A stretch of DNA of 64,000 nucleotides from Paramarasmius palmivorus (GCA_037176845.1 JAYKXP010000013.1:744001-808000); one strand, 5' to 3'; shown: positions 44,401 to 57,698, numbered from the stretch's first letter. Numbers and translations: made by a program. Notes: generated by a model not told the origin, from the sequence alone.

Positions 44401-45277
44401 GTATATTCGATTAACACTTTCATGAACAATCTTACTCAGACTGAGCTACCCCAGATCCTTTCAATTTCACGTTACGTCAAGAAGACACCCAAAGAAGACG
44501 GCAACTCTTTACTATAGCTTCAAGTCTCATATCTCCCGACAGTCAGTCACACTATTCCCGCGCGCAACAGACACGTCAAGTACTGACAGTATGGACATGA
44601 GCGTGTGTCTCGCATTGATAGTCACTATTCACCCCAAAATGGGCGGTGTAACGGGTTACTGACCATGACACACGACCTTTTTCGAAAAGAAGATAAAATT
44701 GAAACCTTATTTCACAAGAACTCCCAAATCCACATGATACTGATGTTCGCAATTGGACCCACTAGCACTGGGACGATTGATTCCCGTCGGTCACCGCTTG
44801 CACGATTGGGATGCTCGGCCTGAACGGCCAGCTGAAAGAAGTGTTTCTTGTATAACATTCACTCTGTCGTATGATCAAATCCGGGTTATGATGCATGAGC
44901 GTTGAACGACAAAACCGGCATGGCCGATCTCGAATTTTCCGGCGGCGACAAGAACCTATGTAATGATTGCCAAGTATAGAGTGATAATACACAAAGATTA
45001 GGTGACATGAATAGACACGAATCTGACACGACCTTACGATAAGCGGGATGGAAATCAATATACAGTAACGTTGCTGCGTACATGGAATGTAGACAACCAC
45101 AACCCTGGTGGAGATGAAAATGTAGGCGGAGACATGGGAATATAATAAGGTAATGGTGATAGCAAGAAATCAAAGCTGTGGAGAGGTGTTCCCGTCAGCA
45201 TTGTGACTTACGTCTGGATACGAGGCAGATTATCCGACTCACCGGCATAAAGATCATAATCAGTAGGTATCTGGGGG
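41401..45277. other. Gene-poor stretch of about 3.9 kb
   Basis: No gene, transposase or reverse transcriptase was recognised on either strand. The longest open frames are about 70-110 codons, without splice context, family motifs or consistent composition. No terminal repeats were spotted. It may be decayed repeat DNA; homology searches with the whole stretch would show this. Confidence 0.4.
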
Positions 45278-45969
45278 TCATGATTCGTCTATGGAAATCG
45301 AGTCGCTATCGTACTCGGTACCGGAAGGTGTCCGTAACTCCTCCTTTGGATGTGTGTGTATGGAATGTGCGAGCGGTATCTCGTTCGTGTCAGGTGCACA
45401 CAGGATCTTGCGTAAAGATTCGGGAGGTGATTTGTAGTTTTCTTCTCTCCACGATCGTTCGGACGACGCACGACTGCTATCGGCATCGGGTGATCTTAAA
45501 GGGAAAGAGGTGTCTGAAGGTTCGGGAGAGGGGAAGAAAGCGGGTCGCAATGATGGCGTGGAGGAGGATGTCGAGGCAATAGGGGGCGAAGAATGCGAGG
45601 AATGTTCTCTGGGTGGCGCGTCAGGGTACGCCAGCCGTTGGAATTTAATTAGAGCTTCGCTAGTCGATGCTAATCTACCCATTAGCTCGGAGGAAGCGGC
45701 CATCTTGGAAAAGGGGGGTGGTCAGTGGACAATAGACGGCCATCAGGAAAAACGTGCCATACCAGTTGTGGATCTGGTGGCGAAGTAAAAGGAAGCCCTG
45801 CTCGGAGAGACGATAGCTCTTCACGAAGCCTATCGTTCTCCTCTTGTAGTCGTTCACACCTTGTTTCGAGGTCAGAGAGATATTGTGCTTTCCGTGCACG
45901 ATAATCTCTCTGTTGTGTGAGAGCACGGGATGGCGGAATAGTGAGGTCTTTCTTTCTTCCTCTGGTCAT
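45278..45969 (-). CDS. bZIP transcription factor
   Basis: Exons 45763-45969 and 45278-45703 (antisense), separated by a 59-bp intron, encode 210 residues. The basic region PPSRALTQQRDYRARKAQYL is at the very N-terminus (about 11-30). The Asn of the usual N-x7-R signature is replaced by Ser/Arg context, as in many basidiomycete relatives. The zipper follows directly in heptads (LETRCERLQEENDRLREEL). The rest is Ser/Pro-rich and disordered (SSHSSPPIASTSSSTPS) and ends SDSISIDES. The protein is nuclear by inference. The target genes are unknown. The start MTRGRKKDL is preferred because it lies directly before the basic region and about 75 bp after a TATA-like box. Confidence 0.82.
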
Positions 45970-46875
45970 GGGCGAAGGATGGTGGGAGGAGAAGCAGAAA
46001 AAGCGGCGGGACGGATGATGCGAGATACCTATCAACGACCCATATATATAAGATAAAATTGAGTGACTTATGGGTCGAATGGCGCAAACCGGCGAAGGCA
46101 CCAAGTAGGCACCCAAGTGAATGGTTTCAGACTCCGCGTTCCTTTTTTTGAATATCGATTTGACCGCAATTCGGCATCTCACGAATGTTACGGTATCCCC
46201 ATTGGAGAAAAGGGACCTTCCTATGCCAAGAGAACCGATATAGACCAGTTCATGTGAAAGCTCCCTTGCATCCGTCAGATGTGGCGGTCCAAGTATTGAC
46301 ATGTACATATCGAGTTTTCATCAAGAGACGCGAGGTTCTTCGTTATGGCGAAACGGAGAGACGGAGAGGTGGTCATTTGGTGGTTCTGCTATGGAAAATT
46401 ATTATTCATTAGGAGAACGGGAAAGCCCGGTTTAATCGCCATCCAAGAACAAGATGGGTGTCATAATCAACCAGTGAGAAAATATTTCTTCTACAGAATT
46501 AAAAAAATCGGTCAGATCTCGCACATTTCGCACATGCCGGACATCGACGGCATACAAACTTGCGTTGCCCTGAGTTCAACGTGAAATTGAATTATCAACA
46601 GAAGCGCGCGCATGAAGGGAGTGTCGGGGGACGCCGTTATTGCCCGTCGCATACCACCACACTGGATTCGAAAATGATATCACATCCTTACACCCACGGC
46701 GCTGAATAAGAGATAGAAGCACATTTCGAGTTTTGTCATGTGGAAAAAATATTACAAAGGGAGCTCGGTCATCCCTAATATATAACAAGCAATACAATGA
46801 TAGCACGGCGAAAGCAAAATAATACATACAAGCGCAATGTGCGAATCGATAGCATCACAGCAAGGTTAAAACGGA
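45970..46875. other. Upstream region of the bZIP gene
   Basis: No gene seen. It contains the TATA-like box near 46045 and, at the far end, the 3-prime UTR of the gene ending at 46876. Confidence 0.5.
46042..46050 (-). promoter_or_regulatory. TATA-like box of the bZIP gene
   Basis: On the minus strand CTTATATATATG lies about 75 bp upstream of the ATG at 45969, a typical core promoter distance. Confidence 0.4.
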
Positions 46876-49800
46876 CTAGGGATGTCCTGGCGACATAACA
46901 CCACTAGCGCGGGACTTTGGCCGAACTAAATTGGGTTCAGCTGTGTCGAGAGCGAAGAATGCGGGGTCTCTGTAACTGTCTGGGTCAAAGTGAGAGTAGC
47001 CGGATCGAACAGACATATTGGATGGTACACGTCTCAGGGCGGTACCATCCGCTGATGTACCTTCGTGTGGACGTGGGCTTCCCGGGGGAAGCGGCTGATT
47101 AGTTACATAGGGACTCGATCCAGTAATGGCACCTGCAGTAGGTGGTCCAGGATATCGATTACCAATTGCACTCGTTGGCCTGCTGCTAGCAGGCAGTTGT
47201 TGAGAGGTTTGCGATGGCGAACGAGAGTGCAGTTGAGGAGATCGGATACCATTGTTTCTAAAAGGAGGTTCTTGGACTCCAGAATGGGTGGCACGAGGAT
47301 CCGATGATGTTCTGGCCCCATATGGTGAGCGAGACGGATCGGATGTCCATCTCAACGGCTGGGTTGAGGCCTCGGGCGTATTGGGCACAGTCGGCACCCA
47401 GTCACCAGGCAGTGCCTGACCTGAGCCCATTGCTGGTGAACGGTGTGATGAATTATTGAACCTCTCGGCGTTTAGTGAACGGTTGTTGGAAAAGGCCGGG
47501 CTAGCATGTCCTGCGGGTTTGGAGGGTGTCAGGGACAGGCGAGAAGTCCCACCACTGGGTAATCCTGTCGGCCGCTCGGAAGGAGATTGAGACTAGGTAC
47601 ATGTAAGCGCATTCAGTAATAATTATATAAAATGACATGAATAATACGAATCAGCATGTTACTGCGCCACTCGATGTGAATAACGTACCGGAGTTTCGAC
47701 AGTAATTCCTACAGGCGGACTTATCGAAGCAGACACTACTCTTCTTCCTACATCCGTGGTTCCGTGAGCCATAGATCCTTGAATGGAAGGCGTGGGCCCG
47801 CTCGAATTCTTTGTCACAGAACCCTGGTAAAATCCAGAGCCCATTGAACCTGTTGACATGGTTCTCATCCGTTGTTGGTTCTCGGGTGACAGAGGGGCTG
47901 GGAAAGTCAGGCGAGTTGGGACGCGAACATTCCGGGGCGGCCGGTCACGACGTATCTAAAGATATTGATAAATGACCAAATTTCAGATGCCTCGAGTGGC
48001 AGGTGAGACTTACCTCGTTCGGAGGTTGATTTCGCCATTCGTTGGATGAATTTGACGCGGCGGAATTAGGATGACGCAGGTTCTGAGCGAAGCTACGTTT
48101 CTCCTCTTCGGCGGTCATCAATGGAGCAGACTGCTGGATGTTGCTAGGGCCTGGATCATACCGAGGAGGCTGAGGAGCATGGTTTAGCTGCGGTTGAACG
48201 TTGAGGCTCCCTTGACGACTTAGCGGATCCTCGTTGACGACACTGAGCCGTCGGGCTTTGCCTTTGCCTTTGAAAATATTCTTCAGCGCGGTGCCCACGC
48301 CACCACCACGCTTCCCATCCTCGGGTCTGGAGGCCATCTCGGGACCTTTAAGTAAATCCATTGCAGAAAAATGCGAGGACCCAGTTCGATTGGAGTCAAG
48401 GGAAGCGCGGCGATTATGCGTCGAGTTTGGGTATGCATAATCTTTTGACTGAACAGACGGGGCGCGTTGGCCGTGTCTGGCCTGATACCAAGATGCGTTA
48501 GAATTCTTGTGGTTTAGTACGGGTGGTTCCGCACTCGGCCCTGCATTTCCCAGCGGCTGGGTCTGGGGATCACGTCCACGACCATACCAAGAAGTCGATG
48601 GCTGTTCAGCTCCGAGGGGATTGACCATAGGGCGTCGTGACGCAGCGCCATCAAGACTCATGCTCCTTTTGTGACGAGGTCCAGACGCCTGAGGTAGTTC
48701 AGAAATGTTGGACCTCGGTGTATGTGCATAGTCAGCCATCTCGTGTGGCGGTGGCAATGAGATGAGACCTTCCTGTGAAATCTCGGGGATATAGTTATCT
48801 GGGGGTCGAGGCGACGGTGAACGCTGTCGATTAACGTTGTGGCCAGGTCGCCACATTTGTGGCGCGAATTTCTTTGAATTCGATCGACTGGGTTGTGACG
48901 GGTTGATGTTTTCGTTGACAACCTGAGAATCGGCAGGTGGTATGTCAACGGTGAATCGCTCCATTGCTGGCGTACGATTTCCCATTGTCGAAGGTACTCG
49001 AGGTGTTGGAGTGGCGTGATGAAGCGGTGAAACGTAGTGTGACTGCGTTGCAGGCGGCACGACAGGTTCTGGCATCGCAATAGGCACTTCGGGAGGCATA
49101 GAGGAATTGCGTCGAGGCGAGGATTCCTGAGGGCCAGCTGGAGGTGGAGGTGGGAATGGCGACTGTGAAACAGGCAACTGAGAGCTGTCAGGCTGCGATG
49201 GTATTGTCAAGTTGGGTATCCCTAGTTCAGATGGTGGACGTGCGTTCGTATGAACAGCGCTGAAAGAGATATCGTCGTCGAGATCCTCTTCGTCCGTGTC
49301 TGGTGGTCGCGGCGCTAAGGGAGGCTCTCGGCGCTCTTCGACGTACTGTAACGCTGGGCGGCCAGCCGCGAGACCGAATTCCTCGCGAGCTCTCCGCCAG
49401 CCAGCTTCAAAGCCTTGTCTCCGCCCTTCTTCTTTGGCTTTCCAGACTTCCATAGCCTCTTTGACCTTCCTGGCAACACTTCTCGCCTTCCGAGCATCGT
49501 TCTCTGCATTGTCCCTCTGTATCCGCAAGGTAGTGAGCACTTCCTGCGCTCGAGCAATCTGTTGTTGTGCCATCTCATAGTTTATCCTGTACAAGCTCAT
49601 CTCCTCTCTCAATGATCGCGCTTCCGCCTCGGCACCCAACATCCTCTCATTAAGGATCCGGAAGCGGGCTACGGTCGAGTCCATTTGCTTCTGTACGTCC
49701 TCTGACTCCTGTGTCTTCTTCTCCGTTTCCGAAATAAGCATAAAGATGCATCGCTGCATCTTCTTTGCTTCATATTCATGATGAACAAGTAGCTTCACGA

Positions 49801-50106
49801 GGTCGGTGGGTGATTTATGCTTGAGTTCTTGCTCACGGCGACGAGCAAAGGCTTTGTAGTAGCTGCTGGTATGCCGATGTAAGCTATCCACATCCTGGCC
49901 CAGATTTGAAGCGGAGGATAGTAGTTCTGTCCTTGGTGAACGAATGATGTGATCTTGTTCATGTGCTATAGTTTCGTCTACAAAGGCTCGTAGAACTGAT
50001 CTGGGATGAATATTAGCACCTAGGTAGCAGGCGCAAAAGAGACATACCCTTCACTGTCGCCTGGCGGCGAGTAAATCCCTCCCTCAAGCTCCTCCGTACT
50101 GTGCAT
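46876..50106 (-). CDS. Large protein with N-terminal coiled coil and disordered tail
   Basis: Exons 50048-50106, 48014-50000, 47689-47955 and 46876-47592 (antisense) encode 1009 residues. After a short start (MHSTEELEGGIYSPPGDSE), a coiled coil of about 170 residues begins near residue 75 (VHHEYEAKKMQRCIFMLIS, LREEMSLYRINYEMAQQQIA, VARKVKEAMEVWKAKEEGRR). Everything after about residue 240 is Pro/Ser/Gln/Asn-rich and predicted disordered, with basic patches (NIFKGKGKARRLS). No catalytic motif, signal peptide or membrane helix is present. Such a layout suits a cytoskeletal or scaffold protein, but no family was recognised. The gene is divergent from another coiled-coil gene at 50295, with 188 bp between starts. 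Confidence 0.8.
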
Positions 50107-50294
50107 CGTCCTTCCCCGGGCCGTCGTTGTCGAGAGTGATGAGCAGATGTTTATAGCTGTTTGGCCGGCAGCAGAGGGGATAAAGGACTCGAACGTGATC
50201 GCGACATCCTACCATTGTGTCAGCACTTCACCACCACTTCCCGAGCCGTGCTCGGCGACGCTCGCAATATTCTTGGATACAAACGACAGCCAGC

Positions 50295-53200
50295 ATGGAT
50301 CACGACGGTTATAATCACCCAAATTTCCCGAAATCTCAGAAGCCTACTCAGAAAATCTTCTCTTTTCCTACTTCTAGTCGCCCTAATCCAGAACTCAAGA
50401 TTCCCAAGCAGTCAAATACCTCTTTCTTCTCCAATGTCTCCCAAAGAAATGTCTCAAACCATAGGAATGGACCTGGGAATGATCAACCGCAGCTTCTTCG
50501 CATATTCCCTCCTTCAAACAGTTTCTCGACACCTCAGCGAATGCCAAAACGTGAACCAACGTCACGTTCGTGAACTTTGATTTTGAATTGTTCGAGCTCT
50601 GCTGACTGACGAATGAATAGCCGCCGACTTTGGGGAAGAGTTTCATCCCATGACATCCCCGAATGTTCGGTTAACGGAAGACGATACCCGTTTGAACGGC
50701 CAGCAGAAGGGGTGCAAGGCCCTGGATTCCCACATTATCGCACCCAGTCATCGTTATCTGCCAACGCCGTCGGAAATTCATCGTCCACGGTCGCGTGCGG
50801 TGTCTCAAACGCCGTCCCTTTCCCAAGAGTCCGAATTGGGAGATGGCGATGATGACCTATCGAATTTTGTGAATCGGATGAAGGAGGCCAAGGTAGTTAA
50901 ATCACAATTGGCCGAAGAAGTGAGTGATCAATTGCATCTAATGAATTCCGAAATTCTAAGCGCATATACCTTTGTTAGCGTGTCTTGTCTGCGAACCTAC
51001 GATCTCAGCTAGCTTCAACTCAGGTGAAAGTGTCTGAGCTCCAACATCGGAATGCTGGGCTCGAGAAGGCCGCTGGAGAAAACCAAGGTCATCTACAATC
51101 CAAGAACGAAGAACTGTCGAGGACACGGCAACTTCTAGAAGAGGCTGAAGCCAATCAAAAATCGCAGGAAAACATCATCTCCGAAAAAGATCGACAACTT
51201 CAGTGTAGCGCAGAACAGTTGGCGCTTGTCCGGAAGAGATTGCATGAGAGTGACGAGAAGCTCGCCACAATCAGAGATGCTGCGAAGAAGAGGATCGAAG
51301 ATTTGTGCAAGAAGTACGTTTCAACCCTGCTCCGTTATGGCTCTACGGCTAAACATGCCTATGTTCCAGTTTCGACTCTGCGCAAGCCTCCTTCGAACAG
51401 CTCAAGTGTCGTCACGACAAATCACAACAGCATTTGCAGCTCATTCGAGATGAAATACTCGACGTCAAAATCGCCGCCAGTGACAAGTTAAAAGGCAAAT
51501 CAATTCATTTCTCATGTTACTACATGCTGATAGATTGACACCCCAGAAATTGAACCTTATCTCGACTCGACTGGACGACATTTATTGAAAAGCGTTGAGA
51601 CCAGAGGATTGGTTCAAGAGCTTCAGAATGATCGAAATGATGGTATGTTTTCGCCAAGTTCTTCTAGACTCTAGATGGATGTGATAGAAAATCTATCTCC
51701 TTAGCGCAACAAGTTATCGATATGCTTCGCGATAAGCTGCATGTTCTCGGAGCTCAAGTTGTGGAGTACAAGGAGAAGATTGATGCCTTGGAGAGTCTGC
51801 GGCGAGAAGAAGGCCTCAATTTGACCAAAAGTGCAGGGATCTTAGACGACGCTAGTACGGTTATCATCGCCTTGTGAATTGCGTGTAGCTGATGAAGATG
51901 ATAACAGGCGAAAAAGTCGGGCAGATTGCTGCTAGGTTATGCAAGAGAGAGAAAGAGGATGCCGAGCTGGCAGCGGAAGGACTCAAGTTGGAGGTGATGC
52001 TGACAGACGCGAACGAGAGGTAGCTTTCCACCGCCTTTGATAGCCATCAGTATTGACCTCTGTGCTACAGGATTGACCGTCTTCAAAAGGATTTACTGGC
52101 AAAGGAACACGAGGTTGAGCGTCTTCTCGCTGAGTATGTCGGTTTTTTGTCTTCTGCGGCCGCACCCTTGATGTGTCATGGAATGACAGGAATCGAAACC
52201 TCAAGCTCGATGTAGACGTCAAATGCACCAAACTCGATGATGCATTGCAAATGAATGTTGTGTATGTCTTAAAGACGTCGTCATTTGACGTATAAATGTA
52301 TTGACACCGTCGATTCATCTAGCAATGCCGAAAAAATGGAATCTTATCAGGCCCAAGTGCGCTGTCAAGAAGAAGAGATTACATGCCTGAAGGAGAGGCT
52401 GAATACTTCTATGAAGGCAGCGCAGAGTTCACAGGCGAAGTATGTCCTAATCACCTTCTCCGGTACAGTACTAACACCGTTGTAGCCTCGAGAAAGTTCA
52501 AAGTAGTGTTCTCGAGCTTCAGAGTGAACTTCGATCGTCACAAGTTGTGGAGACAGCTACGCGAACGAAGCTTGACCATGCCGTAGAGAAGCTAAAGAAC
52601 GTCGAACTGGGAGGCGTCAAGGCAAAGAAAGAGTACGAAGAAAAACTTCATCTGTCTGAAGGCAAACTCGAGAAGCTGCGCAAGGAATGCGAGGGCAATG
52701 AAGAAGAGTATAATTCATCGTTCTAAATCTATCTCATGGCACCATTTCTTACCAAACCATCAGGTTGCGCCAGGCTACTAATCGATTTGCGGTGTGGTTT
52801 ATGTTAACCTCCAACTCGGGTCTGTCCCTAATTATTCGGCCAGGTTCTTCAAGAACGATTTGATTCTCAAGCAATGATGTTGAAACTCGCTAAGGAACAC
52901 AGCGGCGACTTGCAGGTATTGTGGCGTCATTGCTGTTGAGGCTGTGAGCTAAATAAGCGCCACATATTCGATAGGAACGAATTCTGTTGTCCGAAAAGAC
53001 TCACGCTGTGAGGGTTTTTCGGCTTGTTGTAACCGGCGTACATCACGGCCTATTCACCTTGAACCATTTTAGACGAAGCTTGAAGCCGCCGAAGGCAAGT
53101 ATAGGGCGGACATCGCGGTCATGACGGAGCAGAAGTCAATGCTTCAGGCCCAATTAGATCAGTTACACACTTCCTTCGTAAGCCGCTGCCCTGACCTTCA

Positions 53201-55057
53201 AAGCGCTCTTTTTGAATATGGCCAATTTTAGGAACGGGTACAAGCATCAGAAAGAACAAAGGCGGTGAGAATCTTTTTCTGGCATTACCTACTCGGAAGA
53301 AGCTGATTAATTTCTTAGACTGAACTCGCGATTATGACGGAGCAAAGGTCAGCCCTGCTGGGTGATCTGGAGCGATTGCGGGTTACTCTTGTGAGTGCGA
53401 CTTTGGCGAATGTTCCGCCTTACCTGATCATTTCCAGACAAAGCTAGAGGCGGCAGAGAGCAAACACAAGACCGATATTGCGCTCGCAACGCAGGCCACA
53501 GCAGCGGGTCAAAAACAGCTCGAAGCACTACGATCAACACTCGTGAGATCCGCAGATTTCTTACTAGGCATTATTAATTTTTCTTCCCGCAGGCTAGCCT
53601 CGAAAGTAATGTCAACAGGCATAAGGCGGAGATAGCCGTACTTGAAGAACAAAAAACTGGTCTGCAGGCCGCTCTTGATCAGCAGACAGCTACACTCAGT
53701 CAACTCAAAGCTCAATCCGTGCACCCTGATCCATTACTCTAATGTCTCTCTGCTGATCAACGCCTGACTCCTTAGATCAAACTGGAAGAAGGAACTAAAG
53801 CTGAGAAGGTCATACTCGCAGAGCAGAAACTCAATTTACAAGCTACCGTTGATCGGCTACAAGAAGATTACCGCAAATTAGAATCTCAATGCGCGCTGAA
53901 AGACAAGATGCTAGTTCAGCAAGACGATGTCAACATCAAACGAGCTGTTACCGCGGAGACTGGGTTAGAATGCGCTACTGAACGTATCAAAGAGCTGCAA
54001 TCACAACTAGGGATTATGCAAACAACGGTCAAGGACGCGAAGAAGGCTGAAGCGGAACTGGCTCGACTAAGGGAAGAGGAACCGAAGATGAAGGAGGCTG
54101 TAGCGAAGGTCACTGAACTGGAAAAGGAAATCCATCGCTTTAGGCAAAAGGAGGGCACCATATCAGAGCGTTACAGGCAAGGGCAACTAGTGAGTTTCTT
54201 TCAACATGCGACGAAATAATCATGTATCTGACTATTTTTCTAGAGCGACCCGGAGAAGCAACTCGTCGACGACATCATTAGGACCACCCAATCGATGTAC
54301 GAGCATGATATTGTCGAGAAAGAGAATGAGCTTCGCAGTGTATGTAACGCTTCTCTGGGATTGGCTACCTTCCTCAATTGCTTGTGCACAGCGCGACAAC
54401 CAGAACAACGCCCTGCAAGCCAAGATCGATGCTCTGGAGTCGACGTTGGCCAAGCTCCTCAAGAAGCACGGCGAGAACGAGGGTCAAGGACAGTCATTAG
54501 TAGACCTGAATATCTGGATGTCTAGTCCCCTTACCTCGCAAGCGGTCAGTGACTAAAATATTTTTCGCCTTCGATATCTGATATCTTCCGGTATCTCCTG
54601 GTAGAACACGCAGAGCCAGCGAACTCCTGCACTAGTCGTCACGACGAAGGCCAGCCGCAGTCCCTGGTCAGCAACTACTCCACCTCCACCTGCGCAGCCT
54701 CGCACCTTCGCAGAATTGAATAACGAGGAAGAAGAACCAATACCGTTTGCTTTGGCTTCAATTCTTGGGAAGAGGAGTCGACCATCTTCACCTGTGCCTG
54801 CACCAACTCCGCCGCCACCCATGAAAGTGGCAGAGAGGGAGCAAGAGCCTGTTCGTCCAGGGAGGAAGGCGGTAAGGGTTCTACCCATTATCCTGGGTGT
54901 CGGTTAGCTGATAGCGACTCTAGAAAGGACCTGCTCGAAAGGCAGACCAAGACAGAGAAGGTAGCGATAGGAAGGTCAGCGTATTTACGTCACCATTTTA
55001 TGTTGACATGAGACTGATTACGTTCTGATGTAGCCCAAGTCAAAGAAGCGTCGTTAA
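50295..55057 (+). CDS. Long coiled-coil protein with nuclear-type C-terminus
   Basis: About 20 exons, many of only 60-150 bp, encode a protein of roughly 1100-1200 residues. The start is probably MDHDGYNHPNFPKSQKPTQ; an upstream in-frame ATG exists at 50217. The N-terminal about 190 residues are Ser/Pro-rich. From SNFVNRMKEAKVVKSQLAEE onward the chain is almost continuous coiled coil (NAGLEKAAGENQGHLQSKNE, ERIKELQSQLGIMQTTVKD, EAELARLREEEPKMKEAV). The end carries PFALASILGKRSRPSSP, a proline stretch, and a basic PKSKKRR at the very C-terminus, which would serve as a nuclear localisation signal. One intron near 51492 seems to be GC-AG. The repeated EQK..LQA..D units in 53100-53700 suggest internal duplication. 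A chromosome-axis or nuclear-envelope role is possible but only inferred from the layout. Confidence 0.7.
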
Positions 55058-55235
55058 ACGTTCTGTTATGTTCTTGTCCATGTTCTCGCGCTTTCGTGTT
55101 TTCGGTGCAACTTTGTCGTGTTACTCAAAGTGTAGTCCATTCATATTATGTATGTATAATAAGTGTGTCCATTGGTATAAATGTAACTGTGTCCAAACGC
55201 CACAAAAATCCAAAGAACCATCATTACATACGCGA

Positions 55236-55986
55236 CTAGGCCACCAAAACGAACATGAGACCAAAGAAGGCAGTCAACATCACAGTTCCTTCAACACGCA
55301 TTCCAGAGGCGGAATTACTACCGCCCGAACCAGTGGTAGGCTGGGTATCGGAAGTAGAGGATGCGCTAGTAGGTATATTGGTGCGAGATCCCGTGTTCGA
55401 CGTGGGTGGTACAGTCGTGGTTGGTAGAGTGGTACCGGTCGAGGTTTGTGTCTCCGTGGTAGAAACGGTCTGGTTGGGTGCAGTAATCAATGGCCTATGA
55501 GCATCTTGACCGGGAAGGGTGAGTTTCTCCATCGTGAAGCCCAAGGGCACACATGCGTTGACGAGTGCTAAATATAACGTGTCTGAGTACGTACACTACA
55601 AACTTGAGGTGTAAGACGGAACGCACTGTCAATGTTTTGCTGAGGCAGGGTATAATTTGACTCTCCGATGGACTGTCCGAGGCACTGGTAGCATGTGCCC
55701 ATAGCTCTTTCAAACGTGACGTTGCAGCAGCCTGCTACGGTGGAATTGGGGCATAGCGCAGGGGTCTGTGAGTATAGGATGGTCAGTTATAGAATAGACG
55801 AAAACAAGGCATTTGACGCACTGGGTTTTGACCTCCATTGGTAATGAGTGGAAGTACCGGGTCACAAACGGACTGGCATTCCAAAGGAACTTGAGTGTCT
55901 TGTCTGGAGAATAACCAAGGCAATGCATTTATGGAGGCTACACCCCACGCAAGCAAGCCCACACCAGTCACAATGGAAGACCGCAT
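55236..55986 (-). CDS. Secreted cysteine-rich protein, probably GPI-anchored
   Basis: Exons 55822-55986, 55627-55765 and 55236-55567 (antisense) encode 211 residues. A signal peptide (MRSSIVTGVGLLAWGVASINA) precedes a Cys-rich domain with CQSVC, CPNSTVAGCCNVTFE, CYQC and a final Cys in NACVPLGF. A Ser/Thr-rich stretch of about 70 residues, likely O-mannosylated, follows. The C-terminus has small residues (GGSNSASG) and then a hydrophobic tail TVMLTAFFGLMFVLVA with nothing after it, the pattern of a GPI-anchor signal. The domain and both intron positions are shared with the gene at 56713-57698 and the relic after 58150. It is probably a cell-wall or surface protein; its ligand is unknown. Confidence 0.75.
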
Positions 55987-56712
55987 CGTTTTTGAGAGGG
56001 AAGATGGGTGTCAAGAGGAAAGGATGGTTCTCGACTGGAGGACCCGTCAACAGCCTGTCACATTATGTATGCCACGCATCGTGACGCCTCGCATGGAAGG
56101 TTGTGATTGGGCCTTACGATAGTAATATTCGTAGGCGAAGATGGGTCATGAGGTTCTGATAGAAGCTGGTCTCGACTGTCGCGGCCTTGAAGCTTGTGGC
56201 CTTGAGGCTTAAATGGCGAGACAAACTTAGGAGCAGGAAGCCGAAAAAGAGTTGCTGTGCGGAAAAATCTGCTTTGACAGTAAGGCGTCGCGGCGTACCG
56301 TTGTAAGTAAGAAATAGAATGCCAAGAAATTTTCCTCTTTGACGTGGTCAACAGTCGAATTACATAAGAAAAGGGCAACTCTCCCTGAACTCTCCCCGAG
56401 ACGTTCTCCCGTATGTTTAAACGTACCTGTACTCTGCCAGAGCATCTCGTAGCAAGATTCTCTCAGTGACGGTGGTCTGATCCAAGGTGATTCCAGGTTG
56501 AAGAACGTTGAAGTCAGGTTCGAGGAGGGCAAGCGGAACAGCGGCCCGTAGCCGGCCCACTTACTAGGAGCGGAGTGATGTTAGACAACTTTCACGTTGA
56601 AGGGACCTCTCAGGTGTGGTGAAGAATACCTTTTACACATATTTGGTATGATACAAATCGAACCTATGATTACAGCCTGAGTGTCTGTCCAAACTGTCCG
56701 AATCACACCAAA
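55987..56712. other. Intergenic region between two cysteine-rich genes
   Basis: No gene seen. It contains the upstream region of the gene starting at 55986 and the 3-prime flank of the next one. Confidence 0.45.
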
Positions 56713-57698
56713 TTATAGTGCTTCCTCGTAGCCAGGCGGCACGTCAAGAACATCCACATTCTCTGGATCAAAATGTAAAGATGGCTTCCGCTTTAATGGT
56801 GGCCTCCAACCACTATCATCGTGATGTACATAGACCGTCTCCCTGGGTCGTGGTTGTTGTGGTTGAGATGCTGCAGCGGCCATATCCTGCGTTCTGTCTT
56901 CCCAAATTTGACTTGAAGCGGTCGAGGATCCGGCATCACTGTCAGACTCAGACGCTTCCAAGTCGGACAGTGTAAGGGAATCATCATAAGCCGGATCCAA
57001 CTTCTTTTTCCAACTCGCTGCATTCGACTCTGCACTTATGTCTGCCTGAGCGTAAGGAGTTGCCTTCGACGATCTCTCTCTCCTTTGCCTGCGGCGGAGT
57101 GCGATAATGCCGCCTATTAATATTATTAACAGTGCCACTAGTAGTCCGACGACTAGGCCGACGATGAGACCAACCGATGGTTTACCGCTATTCGTCGAGT
57201 TATCCGAGGGCGATGGTGAAGCATGTGAGATCGTAGAGGTGTTCATTGATTCGGTATGCGGGGACAGAGGTTGATTTGTGGTCGTGGCTTTCTCAGACTG
57301 GACCCCTTCGTCACATCGTTGTACCAGATCTGCGTTCATTCACTGATAAGAGAATCGCAACACGATACTGTCGTCGAGAGCATACTATTATCAAGTTCTT
57401 CCTGAGTAGCCGTGGAGCCTATGCATTTCATACACCGGTAAAATGTTTCCCGAAAATCGGTTGTACAACAAGTTTCCGGGTGAAAGCCCGAGTCCTACGT
57501 TCCAATTTTCAGTTAATGGTTAGGTCAGGACAGTTAACACACCTTGATATCCTCGAGATATTTAGAAATGGAGTTACAGCTTGGCTGACACTCCGGAGGG
57601 ATGTCAACTTGTGTACTCGAGTCGCGCGGCGGCGCTGGTCTTGCGTTCGAGGTTACACCTAATCCAAGTGACACTGCTGCCTGCAGAACCCGACGCAT
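56713..57698 (-). CDS. Cysteine-rich single-pass membrane protein
   Basis: Exons 57543-57698, 57386-57494 and 56713-57329 (antisense) encode 293 residues. The signal peptide MRRVLQAAVSLGLGVTSNA is followed by CQPSC, ETCCTTDF, CMKC and a last Cys in LVQRCDEG, matching the spacing of the gene at 55236-55986. After a Ser/Thr-rich stalk, VGLIVGLVVGLLVALLIIL is a membrane helix with the stop-transfer RRRQRRER. The cytosolic tail is acidic and Ser-rich (SDLEASESDSDAG) and ends with VYVHHDDSGWRPP and DVPPGYEEAL. It is therefore a type I surface protein with a signalling-type tail, whereas its neighbour is GPI-type. The acceptor of the last intron was chosen so that NLVQRC aligns with TLVNAC. Confidence 0.75.
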
